Source: Rothia sp. (in: high G+C Gram-positive bacteria) (GTDB lineage: Bacteria; Actinomycetota; Actinomycetes; Actinomycetales; Micrococcaceae). From it: 64,000 bases of DNA. The notes under the pieces were generated by a model. That model ran no database searches. It was not told the origin of the DNA and saw nothing but the letters and a program-made list of their open reading frames with translations. The stretch covers positions 248,001-312,000 of the forward strand of contig JAUNHE010000001.1 of the NCBI GenBank assembly GCA_030524105.1. The letters run 5' to 3'. The translations under genes were made by a program, and so were the position numbers. Position 1 is the stretch's first letter, and each line of letters starts with the position of its first letter. This document shows, one piece after another, positions 52,914-61,153 of the stretch.

Positions 52914-53966
52914 AAGTTTTTGACTGATTTTAATCCAGCGGTCAAGTTTCTCTTTAGCTTGCCCACCTTCTAAACACTGGTTGGCCAGGGTGTAGGCGGC
53001 AGCTAAGCGGTCGGTAAATTTCTTTTCAGCGGCGGGCCAGTAGGCTGCTATGCCGGCGGCCGCATTCAGCAAAACGGCATCCCGGATAGGGCCGGTTAGT
53101 TCGTTATTGATGACGGCCCGAAAGATAGCGGCGTTATAGCTGGCATCTCCCCCACGCAGATCTGCCAAATCTGCTCGTTCTATACCGTAGTCACTTGGAT
53201 CTATGACTCCACGGCTGATCTGACCGTCAGCAACTTCCCAGTAGTCAGATAGGTCTGTAACGGTAAGCTCATCGAGGCCATCTCTACCCCGAAAAATTAA
53301 GGCGTGCTGATCCGGCCTAGCCTGAAAAACCTGTGCATATTTTTCTGCCACTGGCAGGTGAGCAACTCCTATAGCGCTGTGGCGAACCTTAGCCGGGTTG
53401 GTGAGGGGCCCCAAATAGTTAAAAGCTGTTGGCACAGAAAGCTCCTTCCGTACACCTGCTACAAAACGCATGGCGGGATGGAAAACTTGTGCAAAGAGAA
53501 AGGCAATGCCGGTTTCATCAAAGCAGGCTTTGATCTGCTCTACCTTAAGATCAAGATGAATTCCAAGTTTTTCCAGTACATCCGCAGAGCCACTAGAGGA
53601 AGAAGAAGAACGATTGCCGTGCTTAATAACCGGAATACCGGCTGAGGCAATCACTACGGCGCTCATACTGGAAATATTGACAGTATTATGCTGGTCTCCG
53701 CCTGTTCCAACGATGTCGACCGCAGCGGCCGGAAGATCGATATCCAAGGAGTGCTTGAGCATGCCCTCCGCTAGATAGGTCAGCTCTTGGGCGCTCTCAG
53801 TTTTACTGTGGAGGCCCATCAAGAAGGCCGCCATTATGACTGAAGACGCTTGTCCGGACATGATTTGATCCATAGCCCAGGATAATTGCTCCTGCCCAAG
53901 TTCCTGACCTTGCTGGACCTTGGTCAGAATCGATTTCCAGGTAATCTTAACTGCTGCTGCACACAT
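52905..53966 (-). CDS. trpD: Anthranilate phosphoribosyltransferase
   Basis: TrpD joins anthranilate and PRPP in tryptophan synthesis. Over 353 residues I see the anthranilate-binding and PRPP loops: VDIVGTGGDQHNTVNISS, KHGNRSSSSSSGSADVLEKL and FLFAQVFHPAMRFV; later PTAFNYLGPLTNPA. No other trp genes are near, so it stands alone, as in many actinobacteria where trpD lies next to ctaE. Its start is about 240 bases from ctaE in the opposite direction, so the two promoters share an intergenic region with the palindromes described here. Confidence 0.95.
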   Translation of the reverse strand: MCAAAVKITWKSILTKVQQGQELGQEQLSWAMDQIMSGQASSVIMAAFLMGLHSKTESAQELTYLAEGMLKHSLDIDLPAAAVDIVGTGGDQHNTVNISSMSAVVIASAGIPVIKHGNRSSSSSSGSADVLEKLGIHLDLKVEQIKACFDETGIAFLFAQVFHPAMRFVAGVRKELSVPTAFNYLGPLTNPAKVRHSAIGVAHLPVAEKYAQVFQARPDQHALIFRGRDGLDELTVTDLSDYWEVADGQISRGVIDPSDYGIERADLADLRGGDASYNAAIFRAVINNELTGPIRDAVLLNAAAGIAAYWPAAEKKFTDRLAAAYTLANQCLEGGQAKEKLDRWIKISQKLSG

Positions 53967-54075
53967 AGGATCATTGTAGAGGCAGATGCTCTCTCATCCA
54001 TGGGAGATTAACCTGGTGTGTACAGCTTCTTCTTCTAGTAGGGTTGCTTAGGGCATCAATTACGTATTTTTTACA

Positions 54076-54086
54076 GACATCGTGTC
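54076..54086. promoter_or_regulatory. Palindrome GACAY-N-RTGTC, copy 1, upstream of ctaE
   Basis: GACATCGTGTC lies 130 bases before the ctaE start in the trpD/ctaE intergenic region. It is preceded by TTTTACA, as is copy 2 (54192-54202). Copy 3 lies upstream of ctaC. The inner pair is T-G, the rest is symmetrical. Confidence 0.5.
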
Positions 54087-54169
54087 GGCATCCTGCAAAA
54101 AAATTCAAAGCAAATCCGCAGGAAAGAAGGGTAATTTTCAACACGCTAGAGCTTTATTGCTCACGGTAG

Positions 54170-54206
54170 TTGGATGTGCAGTGCTTTTACAGACATAATG
54201 TCTATG
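54170..54206 (+). promoter_or_regulatory. Predicted ctaE promoter overlapping palindrome copy 2
   Basis: TTGGAT (54170-54175) and CATAAT (54194-54199) are 18 bases apart. The GTG start of ctaE at 54206 lies 7 bases after the -10, so the mRNA would be leaderless or nearly so. The perfect 5-1-5 palindrome GACATAATGTC (54192-54202) covers the -10 element; a bound protein there would block transcription. Confidence 0.5.
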
Positions 54207-54844
54207 TGACAACTGCAACCCATATCCCAAGTAAGTCGGTACATCCTACTGTGAATCGACCCAACCCCGTTGCCGTCGGTACGATCGTTTGGTTGGCTTC
54301 AGAGTTGATGTTTTTTGCCGGCCTGTTCGCAATGTACTTTACTTTGAGGGCTTCTCGTCCCGATATCTGGGCTGAGAATGTAGCTCATCTGGAAGTACCG
54401 CTAGCCACCTTGAACACCATTGTTCTGGTGGCAAGTTCTGTGACCTGTCAGTTTGGTGTCTTTAAAGCTGAGCAGCTCAAACCGCGTCGTACCGGTTCAC
54501 TCTTAAACTTTAAAGAGTGGGGCATGATCGAGTGGTTCTTACTAACCTTCCTGATGGGTGCGTTCTTTGTATCGGTTCAGGCCTACGAGTATGCCAATCT
54601 AGTCTCCGAAGGGATGACTATCGCTGCCAGCGCCTATGGCTCAGCCTTTTATATCACTACTGGTTTCCACGCACTGCACGTGACTGCTGGGCTTGTGGCC
54701 TTCCTCTTTATTATTGGCCGTGCCTATGTGGCTAAGCGCTTTGGCCACTACGAGGCGACCAGTGCGATTGTTGTCTCTTACTATTGGCACTTCGTGGACG
54801 TCGTATGGATTCTTCTCTTCTTCATCGTTTACTTCTTGAAGTAA
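54206..54844 (+). CDS. ctaE: Cytochrome c oxidase subunit III
   Basis: This is subunit III of the aa3 oxidase, a heme-free membrane subunit. The 212-residue protein has five membrane segments as in actinobacteria, with TIVWLASELMFFAGLFAMYF (about 24-43), and HFVDVVWILLFFIVYFL near the end with the conserved HxxDxxW. Several starts occur in frame; I chose the GTG at 54206, which gives the family-typical MTTATHIPSK N-terminus. It is the first gene of the ctaE-qcrCAB operon. Confidence 0.95.
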   Translation: MTTATHIPSKSVHPTVNRPNPVAVGTIVWLASELMFFAGLFAMYFTLRASRPDIWAENVAHLEVPLATLNTIVLVASSVTCQFGVFKAEQLKPRRTGSLLNFKEWGMIEWFLLTFLMGAFFVSVQAYEYANLVSEGMTIAASAYGSAFYITTGFHALHVTAGLVAFLFIIGRAYVAKRFGHYEATSAIVVSYYWHFVDVVWILLFFIVYFLK

Positions 54845-54908
54845 GAGTAGAAGCCTAAGCTTAAACAAATTTAGACCAGATAGCACACACAATAAGGAAA
54901 CATCCAAC

Positions 54909-55703
54909 GTGAAGGCAATTTCTCAGAAGCGGCGTCATCCGCTAGCAGCTGTTCTGTTGCTTGCTCTGGCTTTGCTCCTTACCGGTGGCCTCTATGCAGT
55001 TGCCACAGCAGCCAACGAGGCAAAAGCAGAGTCAAGTACCTCCTACACATCAAACGATGTGGAATCCGGTGAAAAACTTTTTATCGCCAACTGCGCAACC
55101 TGCCATGGGGCTAATGCAGAAGGAACTGCCGATGGCCCTTCCTTGATCGGTGTTGGAGCTGCAGCAGTTGACTTTCAAGTAGGTACTGGGCGGATGCCGA
55201 TGCAGGCGCAGGGTACTCAGGCTCAGATTAAGCCCGGACAGTTCAACGATGAGCAGACCAAACAGCTAGCAGCCTATGTCGCCTCCTTGGGTGCAGGTCC
55301 TGCCCTGCCTGAGGAAGAGTATTTGGATGTTTCCAAGGGTGACTCAGCCAATGGTGCAAAGGTTTTTTTGGCTAACTGTGCTATGTGCCATAACGCAGCC
55401 GGTGTCGGTGGTGCACTCACCCGCGGTAAGTACGCCCCGACTCTGATGGGAGTTTCTGAGAAGCACATCTACGAGGCTATGGAGACCGGTCCGCAGAATA
55501 TGCCTGTTTTTAGCGATGCAAATATTACTCCTGAGGAAAAGCGAGATGTAATTACTTATCTCAAGGCGCAGGAGTACAACAGCTCCCCCGGCGGATTTGC
55601 CTTGGGGTCTTTAGGACCTGTAGCTGAGGGCCTGCTGATCTGGACTCTTGGGCTCGGTATCGTTATGGTCTTTACCGTTTGGTTGACCTCACGATCAGCA
55701 TAA
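54909..55703 (+). CDS. qcrC: Diheme cytochrome c subunit of the bc1 complex
   Basis: QcrC is the cytochrome cc subunit that links the bc1 complex directly to the aa3 oxidase. The 264-residue protein has an N-terminal membrane anchor (about 14-36), two CXXCH heme sites, CATCHG (about 57-62) and CAMCHN (about 157-162), and a C-terminal membrane helix (about 238-258). The start is a GTG preceded by AAGGAAA. It follows ctaE by 64 bases and precedes qcrA by 47. Confidence 0.96.
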   Translation: MKAISQKRRHPLAAVLLLALALLLTGGLYAVATAANEAKAESSTSYTSNDVESGEKLFIANCATCHGANAEGTADGPSLIGVGAAAVDFQVGTGRMPMQAQGTQAQIKPGQFNDEQTKQLAAYVASLGAGPALPEEEYLDVSKGDSANGAKVFLANCAMCHNAAGVGGALTRGKYAPTLMGVSEKHIYEAMETGPQNMPVFSDANITPEEKRDVITYLKAQEYNSSPGGFALGSLGPVAEGLLIWTLGLGIVMVFTVWLTSRSA

Positions 55704-55750
55704 AATACCACACACATAAAGATTTCGTACTAAGGAAGATTTGAGGCAAC

Positions 55751-56845
55751 ATGGGTAACCATAAAGACGGTAGTCAGGAGCATTCCTCGGCCGTAGTTAC
55801 CTCTCTAGAGGAAAGTAGGGAGAAATTCCCAGACCCGGGTCTACCTCCCCATGCTCCGCGTCTAACCGATGTGGATCCAGGTAAGGCTAAGTCAGCAGAA
55901 CGGCAAGTTGTCCTGCTTTTTGTCATCTCAATCTTGGGTGCACTGCTGTTTTGGTTTGCCTACTTTGGCGTAAAAATTGGTGGGGACTACTTTGATGTCC
56001 TTAATCCAGAACCAACCAACACACTCAGATTGCAGAACCTCCTGCTAGGCTTGGGGATTTCCTTCTCCATGTTTGGTATCGGTATTGGTATTGTGCACTG
56101 GGCACGTACCCTGATGCCTGACCATGAAATGGTGGAAAACCGCCATCCAGTCCGTACCGAAGAAGATCGGGCTCAAGCACAGGAGATTATGGAAACAATC
56201 CTTGATGAATCGGGGATTAAGCGCCGGCCTCTGCTGCGAAGTACCCTCATCGGTGCTGTCATTCTGGCTCCGCTGCCCTTTCTTACCTTCCTTAGGGATC
56301 TGGGGCCAGCTGATCCGTCAGTTCTTAAATATACTCTCTGGGATAAAGGCGTTCGCCTGGTTCGTGATCCTTCTGGAACACCCATTAAAGCTGCAGACGT
56401 CACTCTTGGATCGGCTTATCACGTTTTGCCTGAGAGCCTATCTACCTTAAGCCACGAGAACGGCTACATAGAAGAAAAAGCTAAAGCGGTTGTACTTCTC
56501 ATGCGCCTGGATCCCCAGGACTTAAAAGATCAATCTGCTCCGGGTGAGACCTGGAACGTGGACGGTATTGTTGCCTACTCTAAGGTGTGCACCCACGTTG
56601 GCTGCCCTATCGCCCTCTACGAACAGCGTACCCACCACTTACTTTGCCCCTGTCACCAGTCCACCTTTGATGCCACCAACAAATGTGAAGTTATTTTTGG
56701 GCCTGCGGGCCATGCCCTTCCCCAGCTTCCCATCACCGTGGACTCAGAAGGTTATCTTGTGGCTCAGAGCGACTTTAGGGAACCTGTTGGCCCCGGTTAC
56801 TGGGAACGTGGCAAGCACGTTGAAGAAATGAAGAGTGAGGCTTAA
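55751..56845 (+). CDS. qcrA: Rieske [2Fe-2S] subunit of the bc1 complex
   Basis: This 364-residue subunit carries the [2Fe-2S] cluster: CTHVGC and CPCHQS with the Cys and His ligands (about 282-305). Three membrane helices precede the Rieske domain (about 53-73, 95-115 and 162-182), the normal actinobacterial layout. It needs the suf system for its cluster and, in relatives, Tat for insertion. It lies between qcrC and qcrB, 6 bases before the latter. Confidence 0.96.
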   Translation: MGNHKDGSQEHSSAVVTSLEESREKFPDPGLPPHAPRLTDVDPGKAKSAERQVVLLFVISILGALLFWFAYFGVKIGGDYFDVLNPEPTNTLRLQNLLLGLGISFSMFGIGIGIVHWARTLMPDHEMVENRHPVRTEEDRAQAQEIMETILDESGIKRRPLLRSTLIGAVILAPLPFLTFLRDLGPADPSVLKYTLWDKGVRLVRDPSGTPIKAADVTLGSAYHVLPESLSTLSHENGYIEEKAKAVVLLMRLDPQDLKDQSAPGETWNVDGIVAYSKVCTHVGCPIALYEQRTHHLLCPCHQSTFDATNKCEVIFGPAGHALPQLPITVDSEGYLVAQSDFREPVGPGYWERGKHVEEMKSEA

Positions 56846-56851
56846 AGGATC

Positions 56852-58519
56852 ATGTCCCATACTTCAGTTGAACAAGAGTACCAAGCTAAGACCAATACCG
56901 GACGCATAGCTAACTATGTTGACAATAGGGTTGGGCTTTCCGGGATTGTCCGCGAATTTGGACGTAAAATATTTCCCGATCACTGGTCCTTTATGTTTGG
57001 TGAGGTTGCCCTGTACAGCCTGGTCATTTTGATCATTTCGGGTACTTTCCTCACCTTCTGGTTTAATCCTTCAATGGCTCCCACTGCCTACGACGGTTCT
57101 TATTTGCCCATGAAGGGAACCGAGATGTCGGTTGCCTACGCCTCCACCTTGGATATTTCCTTTGATATTCGCGGTGGTTTGCTCCTGCGCCAAATTCATC
57201 ACTGGTCTGCTCTGCTCTTTATGCTTGCGCTGACGGTACACATGCTTCGTGTTTTCTTTACTGGCGCATTTAGGCGGCCTCGTGAGCTTAACTGGCTAGT
57301 AGGCTGTGCTCTCCTGATTATTGGAATTCTGGCTGGTTTTACCGGTTATTCCTTGCCCGATGATGTTCTTTCCGGTAATGGATTGCGGATTATCGATGGA
57401 ATTTTTAAGTCGATTCCCCTCGTAGGAACCTATATTTCGCTTTTCTTCTTCGGTGGTGAATTCCCCGGTAGCCAGTTGATTAGCCGGCTTTATTCCTTAC
57501 ACATTATGGTGATCCCGGCTATGCTGCTTCTTTTGGTAGCGATTCACATGTTCATGGTGGTTATCCATAAGCATACCCAGTACCCCGGACCCGGCCGGCG
57601 TGAAGATAACGTTGTTGGTTTCCCCGTTGGCCCCGTTTATGCGGCTAAAGCCGGTGGTTTCTTCTTCATTGTTTTTGGAATTATTGCCTTCCTGGCATCT
57701 ACTTTTACCATCAATGCTATCTGGAACTACGGTCCTTATGACCCTTCACCGGTTCAGGCGGGTACCCAGCCAGACTGGTACGTTGGTTTTGGCGACGGTG
57801 CTCTTAGGCTTTGGCCGGGTGTCTGGCCCTTCCCCTGGGAGTTTAACTTCTTAGGCGGTACCTGGGTGCTTAGCGTGCTGCTCCCCTTCGCCCTGATGGC
57901 CGGTAGCGTTATGCTGGCTATGACTTTTTGGCCCTGGATCGAACGCTGGGTGACTAAGGATACTAGGGAGCACCATATCCTTGATCGGCCCCGAAACGCC
58001 CCTTTCCGTACCGGTATTGGTGTCTCCGGCATTATTGGCTACGGGGTTCTCATGATTGCTGCTAGCTCTGATTTGATTGCAACGCACTTCCATATGTCCC
58101 TCAATGACGTAGCCTACTGGCTGCGTACCGGGTTTATTCTTGGTCCCCTGCTTGGCTTCATTATCACCTATAGGCTATGTTTATCCTTGCAGCGTAAGGA
58201 CCGGGAACTGGTCTTACACGGCGTTGAGTCTGGCCAAGTGGTGCAGCTTCCTCACGGCGAGTTTATTGAGGTTCATAAGCCCCTCGATGACTACCGGCGT
58301 TACAAGTTGGTTGCTTTTGATAACCATGAGGTTATTCCAGCTCAGCCTAATAAGAAAGGCAAAATATCTCTCCTTGAGAAGACCCGTGCTGGTTTATCCA
58401 AAATCTGGTTCCAGGATCGTGTACTGCCAGTTACACCGGCAGAGCTAGAGGCAGCGCATCATGCTCATGCTGACCACGATGCTTTAGGCACTCAGAATCA
58501 TGACCAGATAGACAAATAA
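56852..58519 (+). CDS. qcrB: Cytochrome b subunit of the bc1 complex
   Basis: QcrB binds the two b hemes and the menaquinol oxidation site. The 555-residue protein has eight to nine membrane helices with the heme histidines in LRQIHHWSALLFMLALTVHMLR and LYSLHIMVIPAMLLLLVAIHMF, and a PEWY-like quinol motif, here TQPDWYVGFGDGAL. A long C-terminal extension (about 430-555) rich in charged residues is typical for actinobacteria. It ends the operon; a strong terminator follows. Confidence 0.97.
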   Translation: MSHTSVEQEYQAKTNTGRIANYVDNRVGLSGIVREFGRKIFPDHWSFMFGEVALYSLVILIISGTFLTFWFNPSMAPTAYDGSYLPMKGTEMSVAYASTLDISFDIRGGLLLRQIHHWSALLFMLALTVHMLRVFFTGAFRRPRELNWLVGCALLIIGILAGFTGYSLPDDVLSGNGLRIIDGIFKSIPLVGTYISLFFFGGEFPGSQLISRLYSLHIMVIPAMLLLLVAIHMFMVVIHKHTQYPGPGRREDNVVGFPVGPVYAAKAGGFFFIVFGIIAFLASTFTINAIWNYGPYDPSPVQAGTQPDWYVGFGDGALRLWPGVWPFPWEFNFLGGTWVLSVLLPFALMAGSVMLAMTFWPWIERWVTKDTREHHILDRPRNAPFRTGIGVSGIIGYGVLMIAASSDLIATHFHMSLNDVAYWLRTGFILGPLLGFIITYRLCLSLQRKDRELVLHGVESGQVVQLPHGEFIEVHKPLDDYRRYKLVAFDNHEVIPAQPNKKGKISLLEKTRAGLSKIWFQDRVLPVTPAELEAAHHAHADHDALGTQNHDQIDK

Positions 58520-58538
58520 AAGAGTCTCTTCACTATCG

Positions 58539-58586
58539 AAGCGGTCCTTTCCCACGGTATCAATGTGGGAAAGGACCGCTTCTTAC
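58539..58586 (+). terminator. Terminator of ctaE-qcrCAB
   Basis: AAGCGGTCCTTTCCCAC and GTGGGAAAGGACCGCTT form a 17-bp perfect stem with a short loop, followed by CTTACTTT. It lies 20 bases after qcrB. Confidence 0.88.
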
Positions 58587-58981
58587 TTTATGTTAAATCA
58601 ATAACCCTGTGACCCACCCATCCACAAAAACAACAGATTTTACAAGCCCTGCTCTCTCTTCTCTTCTCCTCCCCCAAGTAAAAGGCCAGTAGAGAGGGCC
58701 AGGGCTGTGTGTTTTGAGACCCTGTTCTATCTGTCCTATGAATAAGATGCCGTGCAGATGGAGCCACTAGCAAATTGTCAGCCACCCGTGGGTAGAGGGA
58801 AAAGCGGCTTTTTAAACAGCGCTCCTGGCGGGGTGGTTACAATATAAAAAACCTTTTTATCTTTTATTTTGCGCTGCTTTCTTCTGATGCTGGGGTGAAG
58901 AGCAAGGCACATAACGAGAAGACTCTACCCTACCTCAGAGGAGAGCGGGCACTAGGTTTTTATCCTTAGCAGATTTTTATA
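58587..58981. other. About 400 bases without a recognisable gene
   Basis: This stretch after the qcr terminator has no ORF that I can support on either strand. The one open frame of about 65 codons on the minus strand (58588-58785) has no recognisable domain or ribosome-binding site. It may be debris of the insertion that also contains the queC fragments and MFS gene. Confidence 0.5.
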
Positions 58982-59104
58982 ATGTTCCCTATTAACTCCA
59001 TGGCATCCACAGTAGTACCGAATCGTAATGCGACTATGCTTATGGCTGCGGCAGGTGTAGCAGAATCTTATAAAATTGATGAAGTATGGACCGCTGTACA
59101 TTAA
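58982..59104 (+). pseudogene. queC: Fragment of queC (C-terminal half)
   Basis: A 40-codon open frame reads STVVPNRNATMLMAAAGVAE and then DEVWTAVH, followed by a stop. This is the VPNRN region of 7-cyano-7-deazaguanine synthase (QueC), in which the conserved VH(A/G)GDH segment and zinc cysteines should follow; they are missing. It makes preQ0 in intact form. The matching N-terminal half lies 1.4 kb downstream, after the MFS gene. Confidence 0.72.
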
Positions 59105-59105
59105 G

Positions 59106-59219
59106 GCCTACCCTCAGCCCGATGGGACTATCATCGAGACAGACCTGTGGGTATTAGAGCGCACTATGCTTGTATCTGATCTGCCCCAACCGTATTTAGA
59201 TATCGAAGTATTCCGATGA
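59106..59219 (+). pseudogene. 3' end of an unidentified ORF, coupled to the MFS gene
   Basis: An open frame of 37 codons (AYPQPDGTIIETDLWVLERT, ending YLDIEVFR) follows the queC fragment and has no start. Its TGA overlaps the ATG of the MFS gene (ATGA), which is the usual sign that two genes were translated together. I do not recognise the family. It is probably the tail of a gene whose front was lost in the same event that cut queC. Confidence 0.5.
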
Positions 59220-60448
59220 AAAATTTCAACGCTATATCATCCGTTTGGAGAAATCGCGCACTTATGCCTCTAGCTATTGCAACAGTAGCTACTGGTTTTT
59301 CGTTCTACGTACCAGTAAGTGCGCTGTTTCTTACTTCTCGAGGTTTATCTTTAGGAGATATTTTCCTTCTAGAAAGTGTTCTCCTTGCTAGCATCCTTGT
59401 TGCTGAAATTCCTTCTGGCCTTATCGCAGATAAAGTAGACCGCCGATGGATAATTTTTTTAGGATTTGTTTTCAATGCAGTAGCTGAAGTAATCTTTGCC
59501 ACCGGACAGTGCTTCGGGGTTTTTGTCGTATCGTTCGTACTCAGTGGGTTTGGGATCGCGATGCTGACAGGTGTACAGGACTCCTACATATACGATTCCC
59601 TCGGGGAAGAAGCCGATAAAATTTCCGTCGGTGTTTGGGGACACCTGAGTTCTTTGGAGCTGGGGGCTGGAGTTGTAGGGGCTATTGGCGGAGGTCTGAT
59701 GGCAGCCCATGATATTTCGTTACCTGCAATTGTCAGCGCATTTTTTGCGTTATTTGCCGCTATAGCCGCAGTTTTTTTGCCAGGACAGCGCCCACAATGC
59801 AACCTAGAAGGGGAGGTTGAGACACTCTGGACAAGTTTGAAACGAGGGGCAGGATTGCTTTTTACGACCCCCATTTTGCTGTATACCGCGGTAGCTTCCA
59901 GTGCAGCTTTCGTAATTTTTAATGCTGTATTTACGCTTAATCAACCTTTATTTGAAGCTGTAACAATACCAGTTGCACTCTGGGGTTTCATAGGCGGTGG
60001 AGCCCAGTTGATAGCAGCGTTTTACAATAACTTTGCCAGTTCAATTGTTGACCGTTTCGGGAAAAAATACAGCCTCCTCTTAGCTATGGGATACGGTGTC
60101 GTGGGTTTTTATTTAATGGTTGTTCCAAATCCTGTGGCTGTTGTTATTGGCTTCCTCCTTGTTGTGGTTGGCATGCACGCCAGAGGACCTATTACAAGAG
60201 CAGTTGCCAATAGAGTTATTCCCTCATATCGTCGTGCAACGGTATTAAATGTTGCCAGCAGTGTTGGCACTTTGGTGGGCATAGCTTTAAACCCGCTCAT
60301 TGGTTGGGGGGCAGATGCTAGTGCTAGGGGTACTGTTGCTGCGATTGCATTTTTCTTGATGGTTATGACTGTTATATGGATTCCAATAGCTAATCGTTAT
60401 CTTGAAGATGAAGAGAATAACGACTTGGAAACTGAAAAAATAGTATAA
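59216..60448 (+). CDS. MFS transporter
   Basis: This 410-residue major facilitator has 12 hydrophobic segments, with the loop 2-3 motif GLIADKVDRRWIIFLGF (about 68-84) and IVDRFGKKYSLLLAMGYG in the second half (about 280-297). It looks like an exporter of the drug/sugar type, but the substrate is unknown. The start overlaps the stop of an upstream ORF remnant. It is flanked by two parts of a broken queC, and the base composition is lower in G+C than the cta/qcr genes. It sits in the convergent gap of the respiratory operons, which is usually short, so it came as an insertion. Confidence 0.85.
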   Translation: MKNFNAISSVWRNRALMPLAIATVATGFSFYVPVSALFLTSRGLSLGDIFLLESVLLASILVAEIPSGLIADKVDRRWIIFLGFVFNAVAEVIFATGQCFGVFVVSFVLSGFGIAMLTGVQDSYIYDSLGEEADKISVGVWGHLSSLELGAGVVGAIGGGLMAAHDISLPAIVSAFFALFAAIAAVFLPGQRPQCNLEGEVETLWTSLKRGAGLLFTTPILLYTAVASSAAFVIFNAVFTLNQPLFEAVTIPVALWGFIGGGAQLIAAFYNNFASSIVDRFGKKYSLLLAMGYGVVGFYLMVVPNPVAVVIGFLLVVVGMHARGPITRAVANRVIPSYRRATVLNVASSVGTLVGIALNPLIGWGADASARGTVAAIAFFLMVMTVIWIPIANRYLEDEENNDLETEKIV

Positions 60449-60478
60449 ATTGATATTTGAGATACAGAAAGAAAAATA

Positions 60479-60646
60479 ATGGATAATAGTGTAAAAATGT
60501 AGCTGTTCTTCTAAGCGGAGGTCTCGATTCTACAGCTGCTATGGCTATGGCGGCTCAAGACTATATATAACCTTAAATTAGCCATCTCCGTTGACTATGG
60601 ACAACGACACTTGCGAGAAATTGATTCAGCACGTACAACGGGATAG
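60479..60646 (+). pseudogene. queC: Fragment of queC (N-terminal half) with frameshifts
   Basis: After an ATG at 60479 (MDNSVK) the frame breaks, but the next frame reads VAVLLSGGLDSTAAMAMAAQ with the PP-loop SGGLDS, and a third reads NLKLAISVDYGQRHLREIDS. These are the first 50 residues of QueC in order. Two frameshifts and the missing rest make it a pseudogene. It reads on the same strand as the queC C-terminal fragment at 58982, but it lies downstream of it. Confidence 0.78.
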
Positions 60647-60668
60647 CCGAACACAAAGACATAAAAAA

Positions 60669-60705
60669 TAGGCTCCCTCCCCCGCTTGACGGGAAAGGGA
60701 GCCTA
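60669..60705 (-). terminator. Terminator of ctaF (ctaCDF operon)
   Basis: TAGGCTCCCT and AGGGAGCCTA form a 10-bp stem, with further pairs (CCC/GGG) inside. On the minus strand the stem is followed by TTTTTTAT, so it ends the ctaCDF operon about 33 bases after the ctaF stop. Confidence 0.85.
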
Positions 60706-60737
60706 CAAAAAGGTTTAGTCACAAGAAGCTTATAAAG

Positions 60738-61142
60738 CTAGTGTGAGTGATCACCGCGGCTGTATTCGTAGACCCAACCAACGCAGGCAAATACTGCCAG
60801 CACACCGGCTACAAGGGCCAGCCACCACTGTGTCATGGCAATGGATGTTACGAGGATAGAACAAATAAAACCAATAGTAAGTGGCCACCAGGACCAGGGT
60901 GAGTAAAACCCATAGTCTCCAGCACCCTGAACGATTTCACCCTCTAAGGAATCGTTGGGCTGGTCCGGGTGCTTCTTCTCAGTAAAGAAGAGAAAGAAGC
61001 CCAGGAAGAAACACATAACAGCGGTTGCTAGAATCGCGGGAAAACCTGCCCATTCGCCAAAGTCAGTCATAAATCCGTAGACCACTCCAACGGGGACAAG
61101 AAAAATTCCAATTGAGGTGAATAACCAACCAAGAATTTTCAA
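60738..61142 (-). CDS. ctaF: Cytochrome c oxidase subunit IV (actinobacterial type)
   Basis: CtaF is the small fourth subunit of the actinobacterial aa3 oxidase. The 134-residue protein has four hydrophobic segments; ILGWLFTSIGIFLVPVGVVYG at the N-terminus and YGFYSPWSWWPLTIGF in the middle are characteristic. It follows ctaD by 11 bases and is the last gene of the operon. Confidence 0.93.
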   Translation of the reverse strand: MKILGWLFTSIGIFLVPVGVVYGFMTDFGEWAGFPAILATAVMCFFLGFFLFFTEKKHPDQPNDSLEGEIVQGAGDYGFYSPWSWWPLTIGFICSILVTSIAMTQWWLALVAGVLAVFACVGWVYEYSRGDHSH

Positions 61143-61153
61143 TGAACTATCTC

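Noticed and set aside
58588-58785. 65-codon open frame on the minus strand after the qcr terminator
   Set aside because: No ribosome-binding site, no recognisable domain, and it overlaps no conserved signal.
58860-58981. preQ1 riboswitch in front of the queC fragment
   Set aside because: The stretch has a few matching bases, but the conserved stem, loop and A-rich tail of preQ1-I are not present.
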